Source: Xiphophorus maculatus
Taxonomy: Eukaryota; Chordata; Actinopteri; Cyprinodontiformes; Poeciliidae
Direction of reading: 5' to 3'
Assembly: GCF_002775205.1 (NCBI RefSeq)
Contig: NC_036456.1
Span: 22,626,968 to 22,690,967, forward strand
DNA length: 64,000 nucleotides
Shown: piece after piece, positions 34,477 through 45,289 of the stretch
Numbering within the stretch: the first letter of the stretch is position 1
Layout: every line of letters starts with the position of its first letter
Position numbers and translations under genes: made by a program
Notes under the pieces: model-generated
Databases searched by the model: none
What the model saw: the letters and a program-made list of their open reading frames with translations, nothing else
Told to the model about the DNA's origin: nothing

Positions 34477-36031
34477 TTATAGTTTAAGCCCAGTTATTTG
34501 TTTTATCCAGCCCATGTATTCACACACATCCATGATTCTAACTGGCACCTGACATGCATATCCTCCTGAACATTCAGTAATCACACCATAAGTCCTGTAG
34601 TTGAACTCCACCGTTGAACCAGAGTCGCCCTGTAGAAAAAATTACATCAGTATATTAATTTATGTTGTAAAAGAGAAAAGTCTAATAATCACTGCAGAGA
34701 AATATTGAAGAAACAAACTTACATGACATATATCCTTGTCCCGTTCTTTGGCGAGGAATATATTCCCACATGTCGACTCGAAGTGGGTAACAGCAGAAAC
34801 CTCCATGTCGACACACTGAAGGTTTGTTGAAATAGGAGCATTGGGGACTAAAGAGAAACATGAAAATCATAAACATGTTCTTCACTCCACCTTCTCAGTA
34901 GAGACAGAGACAAAGATTTTATTCTCATAACTTCAATATTTCTCTCACTTCGCTTATTAAAGGGGCCGGTTGTTGTTCCTCCCTCTCCTACCAGCTGAAC
35001 AGTACTGCCTCTAAAACACAAGAATAAAATGTAAAAACACAAGATAACAGTGTAAAGAATTATTGTTATAAAGAACAATGAAAGAACAGAAAGTAAATCC
35101 ATGAAGGACTTCATCCTCTGGCACAGGAGTGTCCACCTCCAGTCCTCAGTGACAGTGTCCTCCGTCCTTTACATGTGTCTCTGGTCCAACACACCTGAGC
35201 TAAATGGGTTCTGGTTCTGCTGGTGGCCTGATTACCTGACTCAGGTGTGTTGAAGCAGAGGCAGCAGGACTGGAGACAGAAACTCTGTCATGGTTTTGAT
35301 CAGAAAAAGACTTACTTTTTAGGGCGTTTCTTGCAATTTGGTAGCAGAGCAAGTGGGACGTCTGTTACTGGTCTCCGAAGCTTCAGCAACATGATGTCAT
35401 GCTTCTGGCCGCGGTGAGTATAAATCACAGGATCGTTTTGGATCACCTGAGTCTCCTGGGTAGCAGTCCGTGGATGAACTTTAAATATCGCTTTGTTAGT
35501 CCTGCAGAAAAGGTTAGATTGTAATGAACACACAGAAAACCTGACCATCTGCAGATAAAACTGTCTTAATGTCTCTCTCCTACCATCCTGCCTCTGACTC
35601 CCAGCAGTGAGCTGCAGTCAAGATCCACTCTGAGTCGATCAGAGTTCCTCCACACAGGGTCGATGCAGTACCGTTTGTGCTCAACAGCCGAACATGATAA
35701 AGACGGTCGGTGACATCACAGTCACGACCTCCAATGATTCTCTTCTGCAGAGAGACAGCTGAGTTCACTGAAACACCTGAAGAAGAAAAAGGAGGACTGT
35801 ACTCAATAAATTTGGTGCAAACATGACTGCTGGAACAAAAAGGACAAAAAAGCATCACAGTTTATATGCAAAGAAGTTTCTGTCTGAAACAGAATCAGAG
35901 GGAAGCTTGAGAGTCACAGAGAGCAGCAGCCTCTCTGGAACCAGTGGAAGTGTCTCCAGTGTCTCCAGTCTGCCCAGTCTGTCTGACTCACCCAGACCCA
36001 GCAGCAGCAGCAGAACCTTCAGCAGAGCCAT
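34477..36031 (-). CDS. Trypsin-like serine protease (S1 family), six exons, complete
   Basis: The coding exons I joined by GT/AG and phase are 36031-35992, 35776-35584, 35501-35316, 35010-34949, 34847-34723 and 34629-34477, giving 252 aa. A hydrophobic signal peptide (MALLKVLLLLLGLG) is followed by a short propeptide ending QKR and the mature start IIGG at residue 27. The triad is present: H70 in TAAHC, D113 in KHDIMLL, S205 in GDSG. D199 sits six residues before the Ser, predicting cleavage after Arg or Lys. The usual GDSGG is GDSGS. C54 and C71 form the His-loop disulfide. The six-exon layout and length fit secreted or granule trypsin/granzyme-like enzymes; I cannot say which subfamily. Intron 3 contains a MITE. 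The core promoter abuts a CCAAT-bearing minisatellite. Confidence 0.88.
35120..35290. mobile_element. Palindromic MITE in protease intron 3
   Basis: CTCCAGTCCT (35137 to 35146) is the reverse complement of AGGACTGGAG (35266 to 35275), and CCAACACACCTGAG internally mirrors CTCAGGTGTGTTG. This matches a very common fish non-autonomous hAT-type element, from memory. It lies between exons 3 and 4 and does not disturb the splice sites. Confidence 0.7.
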
Positions 36032-36073
36032 TGCTGGTCCAGCTTCTTGTGAATGTCTGCAGTCCTGCAGCAG

Positions 36074-36081
36074 CTTTTAAA
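36074..36081 (-). promoter_or_regulatory. TATA-like box of the serine protease
   Basis: TTTAAAAG on the minus strand lies about 43 nt upstream of the ATG. It would place the transcription start roughly 10 to 20 nt before the start codon, giving a very short leader. Confidence 0.5.
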
Positions 36082-36104
36082 CTCCTGCTGGACAGGAGGC
36101 CAAC

Positions 36105-36635
36105 AATCACAGGATGGACACTGACCGGTCCAATCAAAGGACGGACACTGACCTGTCCAATCACAGGACAGACACTGACCGGTCCAATCACAAGACGGAC
36201 ACTGACCGGTCCAATCACAAGACGGACACTGACCGGTCCAGTCACAGGACAGACACTGACCGGTCCAATCGCAGGACGGACACTGACTGGTCCAATCACA
36301 GGACGGACACTGACCGGTCCAATCAGAAGACGGACACTGACCTGTCCAATCACAGGACGGACACTAACCGGTCCAATCAGAAGACGGACACTGACCTGTC
36401 CAATCACAGGACGGACACTGACCTGTCCAATCACAGGACAGACACTGACTGGTCCAATCACAAGACGGACACTGACCGGTCCAATCACAGGACGGACACT
36501 GACCGGTGCAATCACAAGACGGACACTGACCGGTGCAATCACAGGACGGACACTGACCGGTCCAATCACAAGACGGACACTGACCGGTCCAATCACAAGA
36601 CGGACACTGACCTGTCCAATCACAGGACGGACACT
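36105..36635. repeat. 27-bp minisatellite, about 19.7 units, carrying CCAAT motifs
   Basis: The unit is of the form GGACACTGACCGGTCCAATC followed by ACAGGAC. I count 19 unit junctions, of which 16 keep CCAATC; one has CCAGTC and two have GCAATC. Units vary mainly at ACCGGTCC/ACCTGTCC/ACTGGTCC and CACAGG/CACAAG/CAGAAG. Because 27 is divisible by three, long repetitive open frames appear on both strands; these are not genes. The array starts about 24 bp upstream of the protease TATA-like box. Confidence 0.95.
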
Positions 36636-37348
36636 GTTCTGCACTTGCATACAAAGGAACTTTAACAGTTCATGGTTATAAAGAAATTTGAAAAATGTTC
36701 TTGTTCTATTGACATATTATTTCACTAATAACAAAAGATTTTCTCCTCTTGTTACTTAAATAATCAGCCAATGAAACAAGAAGTTTTTCATCAAGAAAAA
36801 ACTGTTTTGTTTAAAATTCAGATCTGCCTTTGTTCCCAAAAGTTGAATCATTTTGTTTATTGATGAGCTGTGAAAATGACCCTCAACACAAACAGAAAAG
36901 GGTTTGCTTCTTTTTTGAAAAAAATAACAAAATTACAATGCTGGGTAGTAAAGAGCATTGGCATTTGTTGTAAATGCAAAATTACAAAACAAAACAAAAA
37001 CAAACTCACAGAAAGTCGTCCAATTAAAAGAAAACAATTCTGATTTTTAAAACACATTTGACACAAACATATGGTAACATTTTAACTGATGACATAGATC
37101 TCTTTTATCACCCATGATTCTTTGCTTTTGCTATTTTGTAAATGCACACAGACCATTAAAGTGGTCACTAGTGCATCATCCCTCCTTCTACTGTAGAAAA
37201 CTCTAGCAAGTAAAAAAATATATTGTGACATCAAGCAGCTCCTAAAGACTAATACCACTGATGTAGATTCCAAATAACAACCTTGTATTTGGAGAAATTA
37301 CAAATGATCACCTGTCTACTAAAGTGGACGGCCTGCATCAGTGGCAAC

Positions 37349-37634
37349 GGTAAAGTGGAGCTAATGTGCTAGCAAACATCAAGTTAAGGACAACGATCAA
37401 TACAAAAATAGAACAAAAGCCCTGATGTTACATTGTGAAAACCAAAAAGACAACTGGAACTAAAATGTACTTCGTAAAAGAAACTATGAATCTTGTGTTT
37501 TTATAGACAAGAAATGTTACAAGAAATTCATAAGGAACATTCTGTAATGGACAAAAGGACTGTTTGTCTTTTGTCTGTCTGTTTTATCTGCTCACACGCA
37601 CACGGCTGTACGCTGACATAACCATAACATTTAA
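37349..37634 (+). repeat. Dispersed direct repeat, copy 1
   Basis: About 96% identical by eye to 40044 to 40328, in the same orientation, from GGTAAAGTGGAGCTAATG to CATAACCATAACATTTA. After the repeat this copy continues into LTR-like sequence with a poly(A) signal, whereas copy 2 diverges at once. Most likely both are fragments of one retroelement family. Confidence 0.85.
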
Positions 37635-38134
37635 GACTGGCGACAGTCACACAAAAACAAAAGGCGATACTGAAATCTTTACAGAGGGAGCAGAATGAGA
37701 GGAAGATGAAGCTGAACTCGCTCTACAATCTTTGCTTCAGTTGGTGTCAGCAGTAAGGTGAGCTGAGTGGAGCCCAGCGCTGGACGGTGAATGTCCCTCT
37801 GTCTCTGTTCCATTTGTATAACCTGTAACATTTCATCATTTTAGGCATTAAAGCCTGTTTTATATTTAACCAGAGTTCCTTATTTCTCCATGTTACGACA
37901 CTAGGGTCTCAGTCGGGTCCTGAACCTGTAAACGGACCTGGGTGCTGCCAAGCTTTCTTCACTCAGCACATCTTCATCAACACCAAGATGTGAAATTGGT
38001 CATTTTAAAATGGTGTTTTGTTACACTTTGTATTCAGCTGCCTGTTTTATCAAGATTTGAGATAAATACAGATTTTAAAAAGAACATGTGATCTATTATT
38101 TACATTTAACACATAATAGCCACATTGTTTTAAA

Positions 38135-38245
38135 AAAAGGACTCGAAAGGACTTGAAATTCCAAGTTTCAGACTTGAGACTTGACTCGGGATGTAAGGAT
38201 AAAGACTTGAGACTTGTAAAACACTGACTTGGTCCCACTGCTGTA
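38135..38245. repeat. GACTTG-rich interspersed repeat
   Basis: Repeated GACTTGAGACTTG-type words ending ACTTGGTCCCACTGCTG. I recall this as a common fish interspersed repeat; no coding capacity. Confidence 0.5.
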
Positions 38246-38584
38246 TTAAAATGATCTTAAACATGTTGTTCTAGTCCTTGACCTGTAGTGGGCTTCTGCA
38301 TGAATGTGACTTAAACATCAAACCCTTTTATTTGTTTTGCTGCCTGCAGCCTCGCTGTAGGACTCATTACAATGTGCCACATGACATCATTTAAACATTT
38401 TGCTTTAAAAATATTTCAAATATGTCCTGAACTCTCACATTTTGTCTGACAAAAACTCACAGGAACTAAGTTCACTCTGTGTCTCCCAGGAAGGATCTTG
38501 ACTTCACAAACTTCTGCACAACTGAGGCTCCAAATATATTTCATGACTGAGAAACAGCCCTGTTAGTATCTCAGACCATGGATT

Positions 38585-39503
38585 ATACACTGCTCAAAAA
38601 AATAAAGGGAACACTTAAACAACACAATATAACTCCAAGTAAATCAAACTTCTGTGAAATCAAACTGTCCACTTAGGAAGCAACACTGATTGACAATCAA
38701 TTTCACCTGCTGTTGTGCAAATGGAATAGACAACAGGTGGAAATGATTGGCAATTAGCAAGACACACTCAATAAAGGAGTGGTTCTGCAGTTGGGACCAC
38801 AGACCACTTCTCAGTACCTATGCTGTCTGGCTGATGTTTTGGTCAGTTTTGAATGTTGGTGGTGCTTTCACACTCGTGGTAGCATGAGACGGACTACACA
38901 ACCCACACAAGTGGCTCAGGTAGTGCAGCTCATCCAGGATGGCACATCAATGCGAGCTGTGGCAAGAAGGTTTGCTGTGTCTGTCAGCGTAGTGTCCAGA
39001 GGCTGGAGGCGCTACCAGGAGACAGGCCAGTACACCAGGAGACGTGGAGGAGGCCGTAGGAGGGCAACAACCCAGCAGCAGGACCGCTACCTCTGCCTTT
39101 GTGCAAGAAGGAACAGGAGGAGCACTGCCAGAGCCCTGCAAAATGACCTCCAGCAGGCCACAAATGTGCATGTGTCTGCACAAACGGTTAGAAACCGACT
39201 CCATGAGGATGGTATGAGGGCCCGACGTCCACAGATGGGGGTTGTGCTCACAGCCCAACACCGTGCAGGACGCTTGACATTTGCCAGAGAACACCAGGAT
39301 TGGCAAATTCACCACTGGCGCCTTGTGCTCTTCACAGATGCAAGCAGGTTCACACTGAGCACATGTGACAGACGTGACAGAGTCTGGAGACGCCGTGGAG
39401 AGCGGTCTGCTGCCTGCAACATCCTTCAGCATGACCGGTTTGGCAGTGGGTCAGTAATGGTGTGGGGTGGCATTTCTTTGGAGGGCTGCACAGCCCTATA
39501 GAT
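38585..39503 (+). mobile_element. Truncated Tc1/mariner element
   Basis: The left end TACACTGCTCAAAAAAATAA followed by AGGGAACACTT matches the terminal repeat of a common fish Tc1-like family. About 300 bp of non-coding sequence precedes the transposase. The element stops abruptly at about 39503 (GGGCTGCACAGCCCTATAG), so the 3' part of the transposase and the right terminal repeat are missing. Confidence 0.88.
38884..39501 (+). pseudogene. Tc1-like transposase, 3'-truncated and inactive
   Basis: The frame from MRRTTQ runs 206 codons and covers the paired helix-turn-helix DNA-binding region ([33 protein letters not shown]) and the start of the catalytic domain. The first catalytic Asp is present in LFTDASRF, although the usual following Glu is Ala here. 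The frame ends in [11 protein letters not shown], before the second Asp and the final Glu of the DDE triad. It cannot make an active transposase; its DNA-binding part could still be translated in principle. Confidence 0.88.
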
Positions 39504-41969
39504 CTACAATATGCACCATTTCCAGCAAATATTTTGGCTGTAAAAACATTCTTATATTTTAGTTCTTAACTTGAAGATTTAAGGAAAAAAAGTCAATTTT
39601 TGCCAATTTATTTTGTAACAAGGTTAGGCTTTATTGTGGTTCTTAAAAAATATATTTTTATTTATATTTAGATGTTTATATTACATATATTCATTCCAAA
39701 CTGACCATGATGGACTGAGTGGCTTTAAAGTCCAAAGCATTACCACCGTCTGTCATGATGTGTGTGGTTGAATTGTGGACACAAATGCAACAGGCAGGAA
39801 ACGGAAAAGTTCTGTTTTAGATTTAACTAAAAGCCAAACTTACAAAAAAAAAAAACTAAACCCAAACCAGAGACTTGAAGAGACCAAGAGGAAAACAGGG
39901 AGAAGGACCAGCAGCAGTGACATGGAGTAACAAGATGAACCGACGATTACCAGTCTGTGATTTGACTAATTAGAGATGTGATTACATATTCATCTGCTAA
40001 TAGAATAAAAGCATCTGTTTTATGTGGCTAAAAGTTAGTTAAGGGTAAAGTGGAGCTAATGTGCTAGCAAACATCAAGTTAAGGACAACCATAAATACAA
40101 AAATAGAAAAAAAGCCCTGATGTTACATTGTGAAAACCAGAAAGACAACTGGAACTAAAATGTCCTTCATAAAAGAAACTATGAATCTTGTGTTTTTATA
40201 GACAAGAAATGTTACAAGAAATTCATAAGGAACATTCTGTAATGGACAAAAGGACTGTTTGTCTTTTCTCTGTCTGTTTTATCTGCTCACACGCACACGG
40301 CCGTACGCTGACATAACCATAACATTTATCCCTGGTGTGAGACTATCGGTGTCTATCAGACCCTGCTTGGCATAACGCTGCCTGTTGGAAAGATGTTATG
40401 GGAGGTAATTTTGCTGTTGAAGGCAGAAAATGAAAAATTGAGATGGGAACAGCTTTCTGTTGCACCTGGTCCAAGTACTGAGCCTCCCTCTCTTCAATCC
40501 ACATCTTCTTCCAATGCTGGTGCCCAACAGGTGGAGAGGTTGGTGTTTGGTGGAGCGGTTGGAGGAAGTGCAGGTGTTACACGCACCAGGACTGGTGTCA
40601 GTCTAACAGATGCTGACCTTCCTGTAAACAGGAGAGAACAAATCCTCCTGGAATCTGTTCTGTTGTCAGTGATACAGAATCTGGAGCGATTACGACGCTG
40701 CCTCCTACTGGTAGCTTTCTGCTACTACAGTAAAATTCATTACAATAGATGCCGACTCTCGAAATTAGAAATATGCATAAAAACATATCAATTAATTCAA
40801 TATCGAAGGAAGAAAAATAAAATAATAATAATCACGTAACAGAATTTTTTCTTGAGTTTAATGGCAGCTGCTAAGCAGGAAGTGACATTCTGAATGCTGA
40901 ATGTTACCAATTTGTTGAGCATGTTATTGATGGTTCACTACGTCTTGCCATATCAATGACTTTGCAGAAATATGACCCAGGTGATGCTTTTTCCAATTCT
41001 TCAACAATATATTTTGCATACAAGTCCAGAAACACCACAGAGACTTTGAAGGCAGAGTTCGAACATGGACCCACGTTTTGAATGGTGAGTAGGGATTAGA
41101 ATGGTGCTTTTTCATTACATGAAGTGAATGTTAGCCAAACATTTAAAGCACTAACAGACCCAGCCTAAGATTTTACTTTTGTTAGTTCACTTATCTTTGA
41201 AGCATATTTAACATTGAATGTTTAACAGTTGCTTTTTCATCTTCAAAAAACTCTGCATTGAAAATGTACAGATTTATAAATGAAATCTGTAGTAATGTAT
41301 TAAAATTAATGCATGTGTTATTATTGTTTTGATTTTAAATAATAAAGGTGTAATACACCAGTAATATGCACTATATTAAAGGTTTTTAGCTGCATCTAAA
41401 TTTAATTAAAAGAATTTCTTTCATATCAACTGAGAAGTTTCAAGTTTTTACAATCACAAGTGGCATTTTTTCTGTTTTTTATGGATCTTTCACTTTAATT
41501 TTAGGATTTTTATTCCATTTACTACTGACAAGCACATATTATATGTTCACTCTCAAGTTAGACTAAAGCTTATTGCAGGTAAGCATGCTTATGTTTGCCT
41601 TTTTGGGACCCAAATTGACATACTTTGTTGACTTTGTTGACCTGAAGACCCTGTACTGTTTTTTCTTTGGATTAGTGATTTAGTTTGTTTAGTGTTAGTA
41701 AGTGTGAACAACAGACTCTGTGAGGAACAATTGAAAATTTAGATCCTTTCCTTAATTATGATTCCCAAGTGCTTCCAACATTTCCAAGTCTAACAGATTA
41801 AGTGACAGAAAGAAGCATGCAGCTCAGGAGACTAAAGCAAAGCATTACTGCTGTAATTTATTCAGTCTTACTGGGATCTGGTACTAACCCAGTAGCTAAC
41901 CTGAACCTTATTACTTGTGTTTCTTTTCATGTTTTCTTCTGTGTTTCTTATAGCCTCAGCTGTGGGAAC
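39504..41969. other. Intergenic between Tc1 copy and GPCR-10
   Basis: No gene recognised apart from the second dispersed-repeat copy (40044 to 40328). The 41200 to 41800 stretch immediately upstream of GPCR-10 should hold its promoter and first exon; a possible donor (GTTA followed by GTAAGTGTG) is near 41698, unproven. Confidence 0.45.
40044..40328 (+). repeat. Dispersed direct repeat, copy 2
   Basis: Partner of 37349 to 37634. It ends at CATAACATTTA and then diverges into an unrelated open stretch. Confidence 0.85.
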
Positions 41970-42884
41970 ATGACTGACTCCTCGCTTACCAATGACTCCC
42001 TCCCTCCTTTGGTTGACTCTCCCAGCTTTAGGTCTTTTGAAATATGCTTCGACTCCATCACTGCCGTGTACATTTACTTTGGCTACACCTTTCTCCATAT
42101 CATTCTCCTGCTCCCACTCTCCACCTCAGTTCTCTACTGGGGTTATCAGCAAAGGAAACAACAACGTTCCTCAGCATCAGTCATGAGCCACTTTGACTAC
42201 TACACCTACATCATGGCTGCCACGGAGCTGACTGGAATATTTGGAACCATCCTTCACATTTTCAGCACTTTTCTCCACCACGTAGAGTTGATGTTTTGGG
42301 GTATTGTTATTTTTTCGTTTACCTGGGGCTCACAGATGTTTTTACCGGTCATGATCTGCCTGGATCGCTACCAGGCTGTTGTTTTTCCCATCACCTACGT
42401 AAGGCTAAGGCAGAGAGCTGGACTCCGTATCAGAAACATTTGCACTGCGGTGATTTTGCTGCTCTGCACTGCAAACATGCTGTCAGTAAAAACTCTGATC
42501 ACAATCCCTGAGCTCAGCATTGTGCAAGCCTGTGCATCAGTGTTCTGTGTAATTACAGTATGTTTCTGCAGCGTGTCGGTTCTGTGCGTTCTGATCCGGC
42601 CAGCGCCCGGGGCCGGAGGTGTTGATAGAGCTCAGGTTGACCCCTTAAAGAGAAAGGCTTTCAACATTATTGTCATCATTATGGGGGTCCTGCTGTTTAA
42701 GTTTGCAGGAAATCTGGCTTGCCTAACAGTGAGCTCCTCGCTACAGGCTGCTGACAGTCTTCAGTGTGTAATACGAGCTTCACAGATGATTTTCCACCTG
42801 CCCGGCTCTTTGGTGTTACCGCTTCTATTTCTGCACAGAAACGGGAAACTACCAGGATGTAAACACACATCGGAGTCCGGCTGA
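41970..42884 (+). CDS. GPCR-10: plus-strand, divergent 7TM receptor
   Basis: Single coding exon, 304 aa from MTDSSL. The open frame extends 56 codons further upstream but without an ATG and across a CTTATAG splice acceptor 16 nt before the chosen start. N-terminal Cys is in FEICFD. ICL1 is YQQRKQQRSSASVMSHFDYY, two or more residues longer than in paralogs. TM2 has IMAATELTGIFG. TM3 ends CLDRYQAVVFP, where other members have AVVHP. ICL3 has RPAPGAGGVDRAQVDPLKRK. The ECL3 Cys is in LQCVIR. TM7 ends LPLLFLHRNGKL and the tail is HTSESG. Family membership is clear from ICL3, ECL3 Cys and TM7, but it is among the most distant members and is oppositely oriented. Confidence 0.87.
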   Translation: MTDSSLTNDSLPPLVDSPSFRSFEICFDSITAVYIYFGYTFLHIILLLPLSTSVLYWGYQQRKQQRSSASVMSHFDYYTYIMAATELTGIFGTILHIFSTFLHHVELMFWGIVIFSFTWGSQMFLPVMICLDRYQAVVFPITYVRLRQRAGLRIRNICTAVILLLCTANMLSVKTLITIPELSIVQACASVFCVITVCFCSVSVLCVLIRPAPGAGGVDRAQVDPLKRKAFNIIVIIMGVLLFKFAGNLACLTVSSSLQAADSLQCVIRASQMIFHLPGSLVLPLLFLHRNGKLPGCKHTSESG

Positions 42885-44206
42885 GGATCACATGACTCTA
42901 CGATCTCTGCTAACTGTAACACTGAATAATCAGCAAAACTATCATCTTAAAATGTTACATGTTTTATCTTTCCATATTAAATGTTTGTAGTATTTATTGC
43001 AATAACAGTTTAAGTTACAGTAACATTTGTTTTAAACATCAGAGCTAAAAAAAACACAATCTAAAAATTAAAACTTACCATTTATAAAATAATTTAGTTT
43101 TAGTCTTGTGTTATATAATTTTAATCATGTTTCAGTTTTCTCAGTCATAATCTAGTTTCCATTTACTTTTTATGCCACATTTAAGTTGATTGTTGTTTTA
43201 ACTTTGTGAGAAATTTGGTTTGCTACATGGGGAACTCATTTTGTGTCTACTGAATCTACTTCTATTTGTCGATATCTAAACACTTAATATAGTACATAAA
43301 TGAATAATAACTGTAGCTTTAATTATTATTACATGCACTATTATTTGTGTGATTATTTGTGAACTTTTCCTACATCCAACCATGATTTATTCAAGATTAG
43401 AACAATTTACCTATGCATGACGTTTAACTGTGGAAAGTAACAAACAGCAAATAAAATACTCTAAAACAATTTTGTTGTCTTTGTTTCTCTTTTCTGACAA
43501 ACAGAATAAATTTAACTATGTCTAAAAAACCTAACAACTTTCTGACATGAAAGTTTTCTTTCCATATTGTTTCCACGTCTAGATATAATAACGCAAACAT
43601 TTGGGTTCACCTCAGACAGGGTCTAAATGCACATAACAGATGATAAACATTAAATGGATTATTAAACAATTTTGAAAATGAAGTAAGACTTTATTTTTAC
43701 AGTTTTTTGAAGAAGCAGTTTAAACCTGTTGCAAAGTTATGTTTAGTACAGCAATATTCACAAATATAAACACATTCAATGGATGTGACTTGACAAAAAT
43801 AAAAGAAAATCCAGCAATGGAAATTAATGGTAATATGACTTTTTCTCCTTCTCTTCTTTAAACATCTAAACTAATAATGTTAGTAAATGCAAAAATATTC
43901 TCCACACACTGAATTCACAACTACATAAAATCAATGGAAAACATTTATGAACAATCTAAATGATGTTAACTGCTGTCATCAAATAATTTACAAAAAACAG
44001 TAAAATCATGTTTTTCATTAAACATAAGAATCAAGTTATTTTCAAAGACTTCAAAATAAATGAGAAAGTTTTAAAACATGTTAGGAATAGCTAAAGAGTT
44101 TCTTTAGAGTCATCTCTAAAGTTTGAACTGAACTGTTGAAAAACTTACTGTAATGACTGGAGTTTGTACATTTGACTTGATTTAACTAATTATCCTCACT
44201 AATTAT

Positions 44207-44292
<86 letters not shown>

Positions 44293-44413
44293 CCCTTGTT
44301 TGTTGCACCTACTTCTGGTCACCCTGATTCAAATAAATCCCATTTAGTGTGACTAGTCCACCAGTTCATGGAAATTTGCCCACTTTTTGAAATTCTCTGT
44401 CACAGAAATTTAG
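42885..44413. other. Intergenic between GPCR-10 and GPCR-11 (convergent)
   Basis: The two genes converge here, so both 3' UTRs lie in this stretch. No further gene is seen. An (AT)n tract at 44203 to 44291 lies about 120 bp from the GPCR-11 stop. Confidence 0.6.
44203..44291. repeat. (TA)n microsatellite
   Basis: Nearly perfect alternating TA run of about 89 bp with one AA interruption near 44220. Confidence 0.95.
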
Positions 44414-45289
44414 TCACTTATGGCCAGAAAAACAACATGGCAACTTTCCTGCTCTATGGAGGTACAGCAGAGGTAAAACCAAATTGTTGGGTAAATTAAA
44501 CCAGATTACAGTTATAAAGAAAATACAGCTAAAGCTTTTATCTATCAGGGGAGACATTTCAAAGACATTGGCGAGAATATATCCAGTGAACCACAGCCAC
44601 TGCATGCTGGATATGGCCATGACGGTTTGTAAAGCTCTCTGCTTTGATTGGTCAACCTGCTTCTTTACTCTACCTCCATCGCCAGGTCCTGGACGGATCA
44701 GAGCCCAAAGAACGGAGACGCTGCAGAAAGATGTGAGAAGAGTGGAAACAGGCAAAACGGCGAACACAGTAAACGTGGCGTTGTAATTTTCTACAGTTCC
44801 ATAAATGGACATTGCTGCAAAGCAAAGCATCCAAACACACAAAATGCTGATGTTTCTCACCCTGAGTCCATAAGAACTCCTCAGGCCCACATAGGTGACG
44901 GGGTGAACAACAGCAAGGTACCACTCCATACAGGTGAGGATGTGAAAGCTTATCTCTCCCCATAGAGTGAGGATGGAAGCACACAGCCCTGCTTTCATCA
45001 GAGCTACATTTTTAATCTTTTCTCCTAAAAAGTAGCAAGCCAACCCAAAGGCCCAGATGAGCTCCATGGCAGCCAGGTGGTACGTGAAGAGGTCAGAGTG
45101 GCTGGATGCTGAAAACGAGCGGTGCTGGCGCCATCGCTGATACCCCAGGTAGAGGATGAAGGTGCAGAGAGGGAGGATGAGGATGGCCTTTGTTGAAGTC
45201 AAAACAGTGCTGACCAGAACTCCTACTTCTGTGAAGGCACAACCGACAACCAGGAGACTGTGGTTGGAGGCAGATGAGTCAACTGACAT
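44414..45289 (-). CDS. GPCR-11: 7TM receptor with EWY instead of ERY
   Basis: Single coding exon, 291 aa from MSVDSS, 14 nt after a TTTAACAG acceptor. N9-H-S is a glycosylation site and C17 is the N-terminal Cys. ICL1 is YQRWRQHRSFSASSHSDLF. TM2 has LAAMELIWAFG. TM3 ends CMEWYLAVVHP: the Arg codon of the box is TGG, as in GPCR-8. ICL3 has RPGPGDGGRVKKQVDQSKQR. The ECL3 Cys is in FSCIFF. TM7 ends LPLLYLHRAGKL and the tail has CCF. It otherwise keeps all family hallmarks and an open frame, so it is not an obvious pseudogene. Confidence 0.89.
   Translation of the reverse strand: MSVDSSASNHSLLVVGCAFTEVGVLVSTVLTSTKAILILPLCTFILYLGYQRWRQHRSFSASSHSDLFTYHLAAMELIWAFGLACYFLGEKIKNVALMKAGLCASILTLWGEISFHILTCMEWYLAVVHPVTYVGLRSSYGLRVRNISILCVWMLCFAAMSIYGTVENYNATFTVFAVLPVSTLLTSFCSVSVLWALIRPGPGDGGRVKKQVDQSKQRALQTVMAISSMQWLWFTGYILANVFEMSPLIDKSFSCIFFITVIWFNLPNNLVLPLLYLHRAGKLPCCFSGHK

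Larger units (their letters stand above)
36636..38584. other. Intergenic between protease promoter and Tc1 copy
   Basis: No gene recognised. Contains one copy of a dispersed 285-bp repeat (37349 to 37634), a possible LTR end (TGTAATGG at 37543 to TTACGACA at 37900, with ATTAAAGCC near 37849) and a GACTTG-rich repeat (38135 to 38245). Confidence 0.5.

Noticed and set aside
34682..35114. Short minus-strand frames in the protease locus
   Set aside because: These are intron read-through frames around exons 4 and 5; the GT/AG-joined model explains the region.
35944..36681. Long open frames on both strands (up to 245 codons) with TDTDRSNHR-like or similar periodic peptides
   Set aside because: They are products of a 27-bp minisatellite whose period is divisible by three. 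No start context, splice sites or domain supports them.
38947..39432. 161-codon minus-strand frame opposite the transposase
   Set aside because: Antisense shadow of the Tc1 transposase.
40393..40839. 148-codon plus-strand open frame next to the dispersed repeat
   Set aside because: No recognised domain; Ser/Gly-rich low-complexity middle, and it begins immediately after a repeat copy. More likely retroelement or chance sequence.
41802..41969. 56-codon N-terminal extension of GPCR-10
   Set aside because: It begins at a non-ATG codon and crosses a splice acceptor. Paralogs start just after the equivalent acceptor.
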